Assembly: GCF_014641555.1 (NCBI RefSeq)
Contig: NZ_BMHY01000009.1
Span: 1-64,000, forward strand
Source: Paenibacillus radicis (ex Gao et al. 2016)
Lineage (GTDB): Bacteria; Bacillota; Bacilli; Paenibacillales; Paenibacillaceae
Direction of reading: 5' to 3'
Length of the DNA stretch: 64,000 nucleotides
The position numbers were made by a program, and so were the translations under genes. A model generated the notes under the pieces. The model saw nothing but the letters and a program-made list of their open reading frames with translations. It did not search any database and was not told where the DNA came from. Below, in pieces: positions 16,590-25,032 of this stretch (position 1 is its first letter; the number at the start of each line of letters is the position of its first letter).

Positions 16590-16721
16590 ATGGCAGCTGC
16601 ATACATGACCCTTTTAGGCGCATTATTCGTATTCGGGGTGTTGTATTTGGTAGTGGCAGGCTCGAAAGCAATTCGTGACGATGATGAGTTGCAAGATGAG
16701 GCGCTCCGTTCTTTACACTAA
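16590..16721 (+). CDS. Small single-helix membrane protein (43 residues)
   Basis: A 43-residue product with one strongly hydrophobic helix ('MTLLGALFVFGVLYLVVAG') and an acidic cytoplasmic tail 'IRDDDELQDEALRSLH'. AAAGGAGG lies ten bases before the ATG and a terminator follows. It faces the ArsR-like gene across a palindrome, so it may be metal regulated (inference). No named family recognised. Confidence 0.65.
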   Translation: MAAAYMTLLGALFVFGVLYLVVAGSKAIRDDDELQDEALRSLH

Positions 16722-16767
16722 CTCCGATAAAATAAAAATGGCTATTATTTCCGTCATAAGAAATGAA

Positions 16768-16805
16768 AGAAGCGTCAAAGAGATCATAATCTCTCTGACG
16801 CTTCT
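16768..16805. terminator. Bidirectional Rho-independent terminator
   Basis: AGAAGCGTCA plus AGAGA pair with TCTC plus TGACGCTTCT around a 7-base loop, between the convergent small membrane gene and cytochrome gene. Confidence 0.8.
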
Positions 16806-16816
16806 CGGCGGTCTGA

Positions 16817-17164
16817 CTAATGATGCTCCGACAGCCACTTGGCCAAACTTTGAATTTCGCTCTCAGACAATCTTCTGCCGAATGCCGGCATGCCGCCTTT
16901 CCCATTTGCAATGATAGCGGCGATCTGCTCCTCCGTCATCGTACTGCCGATATGCTGCAAACCAGGCCCGGATCGGCCGCCTTCCAACTCAACGCCATGA
17001 CAAGACAAACACTGGTTTTTATAGAGCGTTTCCGCTGTATCATTGTTCGTCATGTGCAACTGATCATCGGCTTCATCATGTGCAACTGCCGCTTCGCTCC
17101 CGCATGCGGAAAGCACGGCGATAAACAAGAATGCACACAGCATCACAACGTATCCTTTATACAT
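16817..17164 (-). CDS. Class I cytochrome c lipoprotein (c-551 type)
   Basis: A 115-residue membrane-tethered cytochrome c. A signal sequence ends in the lipobox 'VLSAC'. The haem motif is 'CLSCH' and the distal ligand is the Met of 'GKGGMPAFG'. The size and layout fit CccB-like cytochrome c-551 of Bacillales, which carries electrons to terminal oxidases on the outer face. The start at 17164 has GGAG five bases upstream; the longer frame from 17218 would bury the signal peptide. It stands alone, with no oxidase genes adjacent. Confidence 0.92.
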   Translation of the reverse strand: MYKGYVVMLCAFLFIAVLSACGSEAAVAHDEADDQLHMTNNDTAETLYKNQCLSCHGVELEGGRSGPGLQHIGSTMTEEQIAAIIANGKGGMPAFGRRLSESEIQSLAKWLSEHH

Positions 17165-17254
17165 GTCCACTCCGCTCCATCCCGGCTTGTTCTCTTCTGC
17201 GTAATCGCTAGTTAGCATTGGCTATCTCTGGTCAATTTATTAGAAAGCCCTCCA

Positions 17255-17908
17255 TTAAACGAAGCAGTAACCCCGCTCATACGCATATCGCGCAAGTTGA
17301 ACCCGGTTGTCCAAATGCAGCTTCTGCAAAATATTCTTTAAATGATTTTTGACCGTATGCTCCGAAATGACCAGCTTCTTGGCAATGTCCCGATTCGCCA
17401 AGCCGTCAGCTACTAAACATAGAAGCTCCTTTTCTCTTGGAGTCAGCGGCGTATCTTCGTCGCGAGGCTCATAAGCAGGCGAGAAGCTATTCATAATACG
17501 TACTGCGAACTCTCTAGGCATAGGCTCGTCGTCCAATACGATCGCTCGCAAATATTCAAGCCAAGTGCCAGCGCTGAAATGCTTCACCAAATAGCCTTGC
17601 GCGCCGTTCTTCAACGCTTCAAAGAAATGAGTAATATCATCTGTGGCTGTTACCCAGACTATTTTGACAAACGGATATTCTAATTTGATCTTTTTAGTAG
17701 CATCTAAATCATCCGTTCTGCTCCTATCAACAGTCATTAAAATCAAATCCGGCAGCATCCGTTCCGCTGATTGAATGGCGTTTTGCCCGTTTTGGGCTTC
17801 GGCCACAATTTCGAATAAGGAATCCTTCTCAAGAACATTCCTCATTTCCTCTCGCGCATGGTGATGATCATCCACGATGAGGACCCGCACTTTCTGCATC
17901 GTCATCAT
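17255..17908 (-). CDS. LuxR/NarL-type response regulator lacking the phosphoacceptor Asp
   Basis: A 217-residue protein with receiver and LuxR-type HTH domains. The acidic pair Asp13-Asp14 ('IVDDHHH') and Lys of 'GYLVKHF' are kept. At the phosphorylation position, however, the sequence reads 'LPDLILMTVDRSRTDDLDA', with Thr59 where Asp is expected. The output domain 'LTPREKELLCLVADGLANRD' to 'SEHTVKNHLKNILQKL' is intact and should bind DNA. It is therefore probably a phosphorylation-independent (atypical) regulator. No histidine kinase is adjacent. The start is ambiguous between the ATGs at 17908 and 17899; both have a usable AGAAGGGG-type site. Confidence 0.88.
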   Translation of the reverse strand: MMTMQKVRVLIVDDHHHAREEMRNVLEKDSLFEIVAEAQNGQNAIQSAERMLPDLILMTVDRSRTDDLDATKKIKLEYPFVKIVWVTATDDITHFFEALKNGAQGYLVKHFSAGTWLEYLRAIVLDDEPMPREFAVRIMNSFSPAYEPRDEDTPLTPREKELLCLVADGLANRDIAKKLVISEHTVKNHLKNILQKLHLDNRVQLARYAYERGYCFV

Positions 17909-18155
17909 CCCCTTCTCCATCTATGTCGTAGTCGTTGTAGCCATATGCGGATCATTCCCCTCATTATACGGACAATATTAGCCGAACAAATGCCTGTCAG
18001 AAGGAATCGGGTGACAAATGAGTGGCGTCCAAAGAACAAATTTGTGAATACCGCCAATTTATTAGATTTAGATAACGTCACCTGCCAGAGGTTTACTTCA
18101 AGTTGGTAAATAAGCTATTATTTGTATATATCGTCGAAACAGGAGGCGATCTTGA

Positions 18156-18356
18156 ATGAAGCTTATTCGTCGTTTTTTTCTTGTCGTACTTAATTTGACC
18201 GGAGAGCTATGGATCGGTGCTTTTCACCGAACACCCGACTTCTACGACAAACATACCGCTTCTAAAACTAAAGCCGGCTATTTTGCATTCGTTGCTCTCG
18301 TTACAGTTGCCGTTGCCGGCATAGCAGTCTGGCTGTCTATCCGGGGCGCTGCATAA
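18156..18356 (+). CDS. Small single-helix membrane protein (66 residues)
   Basis: A 66-residue protein with a hydrophobic N-terminal stretch ('FFLVVLNLTGELWIGAF'), a polar middle and a strong C-terminal helix ('YFAFVALVTVAVAGIAVWL'). AGGAGG precedes the ATG, and a terminator follows. Divergent from the atypical response regulator, which is a candidate regulator by position only. No family recognised. The 235-base region between them shows no clear coding frame. Confidence 0.65.
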   Translation: MKLIRRFFLVVLNLTGELWIGAFHRTPDFYDKHTASKTKAGYFAFVALVTVAVAGIAVWLSIRGAA

Positions 18357-18387
18357 CGGACAATGCCATTCCAACACGGCAGAATGA

Positions 18388-18435
18388 AAAAAGCGCAAGA
18401 ATCAGGGGCTGAAGGCTCCTCGTTTCTTGCGCTTT
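18388..18435 (+). terminator. Rho-independent terminator
   Basis: AAAGCGCAAGAA pairs with TTTCTTGCGCTTT around an inner AGGGGCTGAAGGCTCCT loop, after the 66-residue gene. It overlaps the region where a longer HAD reading frame would begin, arguing against that longer start. Confidence 0.75.
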
Positions 18436-18496
18436 GCGCTGTACGTATTACATCTCAGTTGGCGGAAATCTGATTCTTATTTTGCGGGGTGCAAGT

Positions 18497-19090
18497 ATGA
18501 CTAGAAAGTACGAACTAATTCTCGATATTGCAGGCGTGCTGGCCGCCAACTTTTCTCCCTTCTTTTGGAGAAAACTATCCGAAGACTACGATGTACCATA
18601 CGATAGACTTACCCGATTTAAAAAAGAAATACGTGAAGAGCTGTGGACAGGAAAGCTTGCTGAAGCCGAGTTTTGGGAGCTGCTTTGCAAGCATTTCCCG
18701 GCAATTCATAGAGAACAGGCAAAAGATGTTCTTCTTTCAACTATTACTCCGCTGCCAGCTATTCAAAAAGTGCCGGAATGGAGCCAGTATGCAAATATCC
18801 ATCTGTTAAGCAATCATCGTATCGAATGGATTCGACCGATTATAGACCCCATTAAAAAACATCTAAGCAGCATCACCCTATCGAGTCAGACCGGTTATTG
18901 TAAGCCTAATCCCCAAATCTATAAGCTCGTTCATAACAAGCTCCATCATTCAAACAACGTTTGGTTTGTAGATGACCAGAATAAAAATTTTAAAGAGGCA
19001 TCATGGCTAGGATGGAATACCCGGCTGGCGGATGAAAACGGAGAATGGATACACGACATTACACAGCTTTTGACAACAGATACAAACTAA
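18497..19090 (+). CDS. HAD-superfamily hydrolase (subfamily IA, YihX-like)
   Basis: A 197-residue HAD hydrolase. Motif I is 'ELILDIAGVL' (nucleophile Asp; the second Asp is replaced by Ala, as in DxGGVL members), motif II 'IHLLSNHRIEWI', motif III the Lys of 'GYCKPNPQIYKLV' and motif IV 'WFVDDQNKNF'. Similar YihX-like proteins are phosphatases of sugar phosphates or nucleotides; because the usual acid/base Asp is absent, activity may be weak or altered. The ATG at 18497 (GGGGTG upstream) avoids the preceding terminator. Stands alone; convergent with the purine cluster. Confidence 0.85.
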   Translation: MTRKYELILDIAGVLAANFSPFFWRKLSEDYDVPYDRLTRFKKEIREELWTGKLAEAEFWELLCKHFPAIHREQAKDVLLSTITPLPAIQKVPEWSQYANIHLLSNHRIEWIRPIIDPIKKHLSSITLSSQTGYCKPNPQIYKLVHNKLHHSNNVWFVDDQNKNFKEASWLGWNTRLADENGEWIHDITQLLTTDTN

Positions 19091-19142
19091 TCGATTCTTT
19101 AAAAGCCTTACAACTATATGAATAAGTTGCAGTACGACGCCT

Positions 19143-20174
19143 CTATAGCCCTTGCTCTGCCAGTTGGCGGTTAACTCTCTCTATTAAACCGGTCTTCAAA
19201 GGCTCCTCAAGAAACGAAGCCTCCGCTCCGTTGCGAATGAGCTTGCCAATGTCTTGAAGAGTCAGTCCGCAATGCCTCATCAACATGATATATTCCAGCG
19301 TGATCGTCGTTCCCGATACCGTTAAGTTGTCGGTGTTCACTGTTACCGCTATACCGCTGTCCAAAAACCGTTTTAGAGGATATGCCTCCCAGGAGGAGAC
19401 CGCCTTCGTCTGCATATTACTAATGGGACAAAGCTCCAGTGGCGTCCGTGTCGATCGCACCAATTCCATCGCTTCAGAGTGACCGTCAATCCGAACGCCG
19501 TGCCCAATTCGGACGGCGCCAAGATGAGCGATGGCTTCAATAACATTTTCCGCGCCTCCCGCTTCCCCGGCATGAATCGTTACGGGCAAGCCCAAGCGGC
19601 GGGCTAACTCGAATAACGGACGATGAAGCTTCGGCGGAAATCCTGCTTCATCACCGGCAAGATCAACAGCAGCTACCCCGTCTCCATATCGGCTGGCAGC
19701 GGCTCTAATGACGGCTTCATTACGGTCATAACGGTCATGCCGCATACAAATTACGATCGCTCTCGCAATGACACCGAATTGCCGCTCTCCGCGGCGCAAA
19801 CCCTCGCGAACATGCCCGATGACATCCTCGACGCACAACCCCTCCTTCGTATGAAGAAGAGGCGCATATCTGACCTCTATATAGATGCAGCCTTGATTAG
19901 CGGCCTGTTCAACAACTTCAAATGCGACACGTTCCAACGCCTCCGCCGTTTGCAGAAACGGCAGCACGAAATCGAATTTGCTTAAATATTCGCGCAGATC
20001 GGCGCAATCCTCATCGATTTGCATTCGAGATAATAGATGATTACCTTCCGGGAGCGCTTTTCCCTGCTGATGAGCTAGCGCTCGAATCGTTTCCGGCTTT
20101 ACGCTTCCATCCAGATGCAGATGAAGATCGATTTTCGGAAGCCGCTTCAGTTGCTCCACTCTTTTGTCATCCAT
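19143..20174 (-). CDS. add: Adenosine deaminase
   Basis: A 343-residue adenosine deaminase: 'KIDLHLHLDGSVKPETI' (zinc His pair), 'VTIHAGEAGG' (His and catalytic Glu), 'RIGHGVRID', 'LELCPISNMQTKAV' and 'VTVNTDNLTVSGTT' (zinc Asp). It converts adenosine to inosine in the cytoplasm. It is the last gene of the large purine operon, 38 bases after pucG, and would let imported adenosine enter the xanthine-urate route. Length and motifs are standard. GAAGGGAG precedes the ATG. Confidence 0.95.
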   Translation of the reverse strand: MDDKRVEQLKRLPKIDLHLHLDGSVKPETIRALAHQQGKALPEGNHLLSRMQIDEDCADLREYLSKFDFVLPFLQTAEALERVAFEVVEQAANQGCIYIEVRYAPLLHTKEGLCVEDVIGHVREGLRRGERQFGVIARAIVICMRHDRYDRNEAVIRAAASRYGDGVAAVDLAGDEAGFPPKLHRPLFELARRLGLPVTIHAGEAGGAENVIEAIAHLGAVRIGHGVRIDGHSEAMELVRSTRTPLELCPISNMQTKAVSSWEAYPLKRFLDSGIAVTVNTDNLTVSGTTITLEYIMLMRHCGLTLQDIGKLIRNGAEASFLEEPLKTGLIERVNRQLAEQGL

Positions 20175-20212
20175 CGCGCTATCGCTCCCTTCGCTTCTAG
20201 TTTGTTTAGAAT

Positions 20213-21460
20213 CTATTCCCGCCTGCTCTTGTTTTCATAGACGTCGAGCGCAGCCTGTACGCCGGCTCCCGCTTTAAGAGAAGCACCCTGCCGGATGAGG
20301 ACGGCTTCGAACGCCCCCAGCAGATGCAGCACGTTTTTCTGATTGCAGCTGTAGCCCATCGTTCCGATGCGCCATATCCGGCCTTTCAGCACCCCAAACG
20401 AACTGGCGATTTCAATACCGAATTGGTGGAGCAGCATGCTGCGAACCAAGTCCCCGTCCATTCCTTCCGGAATGGCGACACAGGTGACGACCGGCAGCTT
20501 GCAGGCTGGATCGCCGTAAAGAGGCAGACCCATCGCTTCAATGCCGGCGACAAGCGCCGCTTCATGGAGACGATGGCGTGCAAACCGTTCATCAAGCCCT
20601 TCGGCCAATACAAGGCGCAGCCCTTCCCGCAGCCCGTACAGCATGGACGTCATTTCGGTATGATGATTAAGCCTTGCGGGTCCCCAATAATCTTGAAGCT
20701 GACTAATGTCGAAGTAGTTGCTTTGTATAGCGGGTCTCGCAGCTTTATCCCAGTCTTCCCCACCGGGGGTACGGAGACCGCGTTCTACCTTTTTGCGAGC
20801 GGTGATTTTTCGCTCCGCGATATCGTTGTACGTAATAGGTGCCATTCCAGATGGGACGGACAAGCATTTTTGCGTACCGCCGATAACCGCGTCTATATGC
20901 CAAGCGTCCGTCTCTACCGGAACGCCGCCAATTGTAGCAACGGCATCGACGACAAACAAAACGCCAAGCTCTCTGCAAACCTTGCCGATTTCCTGCAGCG
21001 GCTGCATACGGCCAGTAGACGTTTCGCCATGCACTATCAGCACTAGCGCCGGCTTTTCACGTCTTATCACGGCAATTACCTCTTCCGGATCAAACACGCC
21101 TCCCCATTCTTTCTCCACGGCGATAACCTCTGCTCCGCATCTCTCCGCAATTTCATAGAGCAAATGGCCAAACCGGCCATAAATCGGCACTAGCGCTTTC
21201 TCACCCGGCTCGATCAGACTGGTCAGTACGGCCTCAATGCCCGATCTCGATGTGCCATCGACGGGAAAAGCCCATTGATTGTCCGTTCGGAACAGCAAAC
21301 GAAGCATCTCCATCGTGTCGTTCATTAACGCCGTGAACTCGGGATCGAATTGACCAAGTATCGGATAGGACAGCGCCCGCAGCACTCTTGGATCTACCTC
21401 GACGGGGCCGGGTGTCATAATGGTGCGCGGTGAAGGCGATAGCTCTTGATATTGTTTCAT
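20213..21460 (-). CDS. pucG: (S)-ureidoglycine-glyoxylate aminotransferase
   Basis: A 415-residue class-V aminotransferase close to B. subtilis PucG: 'TPGPVEVDPRVLRAL', 'LGQFDPEF', 'VHGETSTGRMQPL', and the PLP lysine in 'AVIGGTQKCLSVPSGMAPI'. PucG transfers the amino group of (S)-ureidoglycine to glyoxylate, giving oxalurate and glycine. Alanine- or serine-glyoxylate aminotransferase is the alternative reading from homology alone, but the neighbours favour the purine role. Its ATG overlaps the allC stop as ATGA, so translation is coupled. Confidence 0.93.
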   Translation of the reverse strand: MKQYQELSPSPRTIMTPGPVEVDPRVLRALSYPILGQFDPEFTALMNDTMEMLRLLFRTDNQWAFPVDGTSRSGIEAVLTSLIEPGEKALVPIYGRFGHLLYEIAERCGAEVIAVEKEWGGVFDPEEVIAVIRREKPALVLIVHGETSTGRMQPLQEIGKVCRELGVLFVVDAVATIGGVPVETDAWHIDAVIGGTQKCLSVPSGMAPITYNDIAERKITARKKVERGLRTPGGEDWDKAARPAIQSNYFDISQLQDYWGPARLNHHTEMTSMLYGLREGLRLVLAEGLDERFARHRLHEAALVAGIEAMGLPLYGDPACKLPVVTCVAIPEGMDGDLVRSMLLHQFGIEIASSFGVLKGRIWRIGTMGYSCNQKNVLHLLGAFEAVLIRQGASLKAGAGVQAALDVYENKSRRE

Positions 21461-22713
21461 GGCAATTTCCCCTCATAGGCTAACTCGTATAAAAACGCCG
21501 CAAGGACCGACACGCCGTCGGCAAGCTCTTCCGGCGACGTATATTCCAATGGCGAATGGCTAATTCCAGCCTTGCTTGGTACAAAAAGCATAGCAGTCGG
21601 ACAAATGGCTGTAAATAACTGCGCATCATGACCAGCCCCGCTTGAAATGCGCCGGCAAGTCAATGATAAGTCCTGAGAAATCCGTTCCAAGCGGTCGGTT
21701 AAAGCCTGATGCATGGGCGCGGACTTTGCTTCAAGCCATGGCGAGATCGATACCTCCAGACCTCTCCATTTGGCGATTTCTTTGAATTTATCCAGTATCG
21801 ATTCGCTGAACTGCTGCAATAGCTGTTCCTCGGAATGCCGGATATCGACCGTAAAGCCAACTGATCCCGGTATCACATTCGGCGTATTGGGCGCGCAATC
21901 AATTCTGCCGACCGTTGCTACCAACGGCTCGCCGCATATAATCGCATCAGCCTCCAGTTGCATAATCATCTCCGATACACCGAGCAGCGCATCCTTGCGC
22001 ATATTCATCGGCGTAGTACCGGCATGATTGGCCTCTCCTTGCACGGTCACAGCATAACGCCGCTGGCCGACGATAGCGTCGACGATGCCTAGCCGTTTAC
22101 GCTGTTTCTCCAGCACCGGCCCTTGCTCGATATGCAGCTCTACGAACGCGCCAATGTCGCTCCTTCTGCAATCGGGCAGATCAGCCCTGCCGAAGCCTGC
22201 TCCCTCCATCGCTTGCCGGAGACTGATTCCATCGCTGTCATATACGCCTTCGCCGCTGTCCCATTCATAGATACCGGTCGCGTTGCCGGATCCCCAGTAA
22301 GCAAGCGGAAAACGGCTTCCCTCCTCTTCGCAAAAGGAAACGAGCTCCAGCGTATGCAGCGGCTCGCCATACGTCTCCTTCAAGTAGGCAAGGGCAGCCA
22401 GCCCTGCTGCAATGCCATAAGTCCCGTCATAACGGCCCCCTGAGACGACAGAATCAATATGCGAGCCGGTCAGCACGACGGGAGCGTTGCGATTTGATCC
22501 CTCAAGCCGGCCGTATAAATTGCCGACGCGGTCCACACGAACATTCAGGCCCTGCTCCTTCATCCGATTTGATAAATATGCTTGCGCGTTTTGCCAAGCC
22601 TCCGAATAAAGCAGCCGGGTTACGCCGCCACTGCCGTCATGGCCGAATTCCGACAATTCGGCAAGAAGCTCCGATACGAATGCTGCTGTCTCCTGCTTCA
22701 TCGGCGATCTCAT
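21457..22713 (-). CDS. allC: Allantoate amidohydrolase
   Basis: A 418-residue M20-type Zn amidohydrolase (AllC, called PucF in B. subtilis). Metal and substrate motifs: 'LTGSHIDSVVSGGRYDGTYG', 'FCEEEGSRFP', 'ELHIEQGPVLE', 'GEANHAGTTPMNMRKDAL' and 'ISSGAGHDAQ'. It cuts allantoate to (S)-ureidoglycine, ammonia and CO2, supplying PucG. N-carbamoyl-L-amino acid hydrolase is the close paralogue; context decides for AllC. ATGA overlaps occur at both ends (with allB upstream and pucG downstream), showing tight coupling. Confidence 0.93.
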   Translation of the reverse strand: MRSPMKQETAAFVSELLAELSEFGHDGSGGVTRLLYSEAWQNAQAYLSNRMKEQGLNVRVDRVGNLYGRLEGSNRNAPVVLTGSHIDSVVSGGRYDGTYGIAAGLAALAYLKETYGEPLHTLELVSFCEEEGSRFPLAYWGSGNATGIYEWDSGEGVYDSDGISLRQAMEGAGFGRADLPDCRRSDIGAFVELHIEQGPVLEKQRKRLGIVDAIVGQRRYAVTVQGEANHAGTTPMNMRKDALLGVSEMIMQLEADAIICGEPLVATVGRIDCAPNTPNVIPGSVGFTVDIRHSEEQLLQQFSESILDKFKEIAKWRGLEVSISPWLEAKSAPMHQALTDRLERISQDLSLTCRRISSGAGHDAQLFTAICPTAMLFVPSKAGISHSPLEYTSPEELADGVSVLAAFLYELAYEGKLP

Positions 22714-24095
22714 CCTGACATCAGCCCCCGTCCCCGGAATCCGCCCTTCACCCCTTGACCTTCAACATACACAAGCTCTCCGCGCACAAGTGTCGCCGCC
22801 ACTTTGCAATTGAATTGTTTTCCGGAATACGGACTATGCTTATGACGATAAAACAAATCCGCATCGCGAAGCGTATACGGGTGATCGGGATGAATAATAG
22901 CCAGATCGGCGTCCGAGCCGATAGCAATCGCTCCTTTTTGCGGATATAAGCCGAAACGCTTCGCCGGCCCTGCCGACATTAGTGCGGAAAGCTTATCGAT
23001 CGCAATGCCCCTCTTGATCCACCCTTCGTGAAGGATCAGCTCCATGCTGCTCTGCGCACCAGATATGCCGCCCCATACATCGAAAAAGCTTCTGTCCTGT
23101 CCGAATTTCAGTTCAGGCGGACAAGGCGAATGATCCGACGCGATAATATCAAGCTTACCCTCGGCAATCAAACGCCACAGTCCTTCCTTCTGTTCGACGG
23201 TTCGTAGGGGCGGCGCACATTTGGCGACGGGCCCCTGCTCTGCCATATCCTCTTCGGTGAAGTATAAATAGTGCGGACATGTTTCCACGGTAACCTCTAG
23301 TCCATTAGCCTTCGCCCGGACAATCATTTCGACGGCCTCGACGGTGCTGATATGAACAAAATGGAGCGGACAGCCGGTAATTTCGGCGAACAGCAGAGCT
23401 TTGTTGACCGCCTCCAGCTCTGCGATCGGCGGCCTGGAGGCGATGAATGCTCGCGCATCCAGCCTCCCGGCAGCCACTGCTTCGGCAGCGAGATGCGCGG
23501 TGATGGAATCACTCTCCGCGTGGAGCGCTACGAAACCGCCCAGCTTCGCAATCCGCTTCATCCCTTCCAGCAGCGTCCAGTCGTCGGTTTCGCGAAACCG
23601 GCTCTCGCCTTCGCCTCCCGGACTGGACATAAACGCCTTGAAGCCAATAACGCCAGCCTTCGACATCGCCTCCAGCTGATCAAGCTTGCCCGGCATCAGC
23701 CCGCCCCAGAACAAATAATCGACGACTGAGCTTTGCGCCGCCCGCTCTTGTTTCAAACGCAAGACGTCTGGCGTTACGGTCGGCGGATTTCCATTCAGCG
23801 GCATATCCGCGTAGCTCGTAATCCCTCCGGCAGCAAGCGAGGCGGAGCCGCTCTCGAAGCCCTCCCAGTCATGTAAGCCCGGTTCATTGAAATGAACATG
23901 TATATCGATCATCCCGGGCAATACATAGCAGCCTTCCGCATCCATCACCTGTCCCGCCCACGGTTCGGAAGACGCCAGCGATTCGGATAAAGCGGCGATT
24001 TTCCCATCCGCTATTCCGATATCGAGCTTGCGCGTCCCGCCGGGCAGCACGACGGTTCCATTTTTAACAATCCGGTCAAATGGCCCATTCATCAT
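22710..24095 (-). CDS. allB: Allantoinase
   Basis: A 461-residue amidohydrolase (AllB, PucH in B. subtilis). Binuclear metal motifs: 'DIHVHFNEPG', carbamylated Lys in 'GFKAFMSSPGG', 'ALHAESDS', 'HFVHISTVEAVE' and 'IIASDHSPCP'. It opens the allantoin ring to allantoate. The context, between 5-hydroxyisourate hydrolase and allantoate amidohydrolase, sets it apart from dihydropyrimidinase or dihydroorotase. Starts 11 bases after the preceding gene. Confidence 0.95.
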   Translation of the reverse strand: MMNGPFDRIVKNGTVVLPGGTRKLDIGIADGKIAALSESLASSEPWAGQVMDAEGCYVLPGMIDIHVHFNEPGLHDWEGFESGSASLAAGGITSYADMPLNGNPPTVTPDVLRLKQERAAQSSVVDYLFWGGLMPGKLDQLEAMSKAGVIGFKAFMSSPGGEGESRFRETDDWTLLEGMKRIAKLGGFVALHAESDSITAHLAAEAVAAGRLDARAFIASRPPIAELEAVNKALLFAEITGCPLHFVHISTVEAVEMIVRAKANGLEVTVETCPHYLYFTEEDMAEQGPVAKCAPPLRTVEQKEGLWRLIAEGKLDIIASDHSPCPPELKFGQDRSFFDVWGGISGAQSSMELILHEGWIKRGIAIDKLSALMSAGPAKRFGLYPQKGAIAIGSDADLAIIHPDHPYTLRDADLFYRHKHSPYSGKQFNCKVAATLVRGELVYVEGQGVKGGFRGRGLMSG

Positions 24096-24106
24096 GGATC
24101 AGCCTC

Positions 24107-24484
24107 CTAGCTTCCGCGATACGTACTATAGCCGCCGGGAGCAACTAGCAGCGGGATATGATAATGCTCTTGTACGTCATGAACATAGAACCGGATGGGG
24201 ATGCGATCAAACAGCGGCCGACGGCCCTTTACCGCAAATGGATGATCACCTCGCAACAAGTAATCGCCTGCTGCAAAAACAATTTCATAGACGCCCCCTT
24301 GTATTCGCTGGCCTTGCAGCAGAGGGGCATCCAGCCTGCCATCGCTGTTCGTCTCCGACACGACGGCCAACTGGGGCGCCTCATTCTCTGCAATCCGCCA
24401 TAGCTCGATCGCCATGCCGCCTACCGGTTTCCCCAACGAGACGTCCAGCACATGGGTCGTAATTTTACCGTTTGATGCTGACAT
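24107..24484 (-). CDS. pucM: 5-hydroxyisourate hydrolase (transthyretin-like)
   Basis: A 125-residue HIU hydrolase (PucM/UraH). 'KITTHVLDVSLGKPVGGMAI' gives the conserved His and the family N-terminus, 'GRLDAPLL' the Arg region, 'FDRIPIRFYVHD' and 'YHIPLLVAPGGYSTYRGS' the C-terminal signature YRGS. It hydrolyses 5-hydroxyisourate to OHCU, the step before the decarboxylase encoded next door. The ATG at 24484 follows AAGGGGG with eight bases; the longer frame has no such site. Confidence 0.96.
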   Translation of the reverse strand: MSASNGKITTHVLDVSLGKPVGGMAIELWRIAENEAPQLAVVSETNSDGRLDAPLLQGQRIQGGVYEIVFAAGDYLLRGDHPFAVKGRRPLFDRIPIRFYVHDVQEHYHIPLLVAPGGYSTYRGS

Positions 24485-24534
24485 ATCGACAACCCCCTTA
24501 TGCTCCTCCAGCTCCATTAGAACAATTACGGCAG

Positions 24535-25032
24535 CTACTCTTCTATGAGATCCCCTATCCGAAACGACGTAATTTTTGCAATATTTCTCATCGCTTCTTC
24601 TGCTTCTTGCTCGAGCGTATGGGTAAGCCGCTCCTGCAGCGCTGACCAGATTGCTGATTTATTGCTGCCGCGCACCGCATAGATGAAAGGAAACCCAAAT
24701 CGCTCCATATACTGCCGGTTTGCAGCTGCGAACTCCTCGAATTCCTCCGGGGACAGCCGGTCAAGACCCGCCCCCTGCTGCTCGCGTGTCGAATACTCGC
24801 CGATACTGAGCCTCGTCGCCAAATCGGGATGCATTCGGAAAAAGGCATGAATCTGCGCCTCCGGCATTTCCTTAATGATGCGCAGCATCGTCTCATGAAG
24901 CTCAGAACGGCTCTGGAATGGCCTGAGTGCCCAGGCCGCCTCCGCCACCCATGGCGAGTTTTCGAATATAGCACCCAAAGCCAGAACAAATTCCGCTTGG
25001 GTCATTCCATTTACTTCCGATAACTGAATCAA
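24535..25032 (-). CDS. uraD: OHCU decarboxylase, standalone (no fused uricase)
   Basis: A protein of about 165 residues matching the UraD family: 'MTQAEFVLALGAIFENSPWV', the catalytic-His region 'FFRMHPDLATRL', 'STREQQGAGLDRL' and 'FGFPFIYAVRG'. It decarboxylates OHCU to (S)-allantoin. In B. subtilis PucL the same domain is fused to uricase; here the gene ends after the UraD domain and pucM follows. I favour the TTG at 25032, which overlaps the pucE stop (TTGA) with GGAGG eight bases upstream, over the ATG at 25047. Confidence 0.92.
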   Translation of the reverse strand: MIQLSEVNGMTQAEFVLALGAIFENSPWVAEAAWALRPFQSRSELHETMLRIIKEMPEAQIHAFFRMHPDLATRLSIGEYSTREQQGAGLDRLSPEEFEEFAAANRQYMERFGFPFIYAVRGSNKSAIWSALQERLTHTLEQEAEEAMRNIAKITSFRIGDLIEE

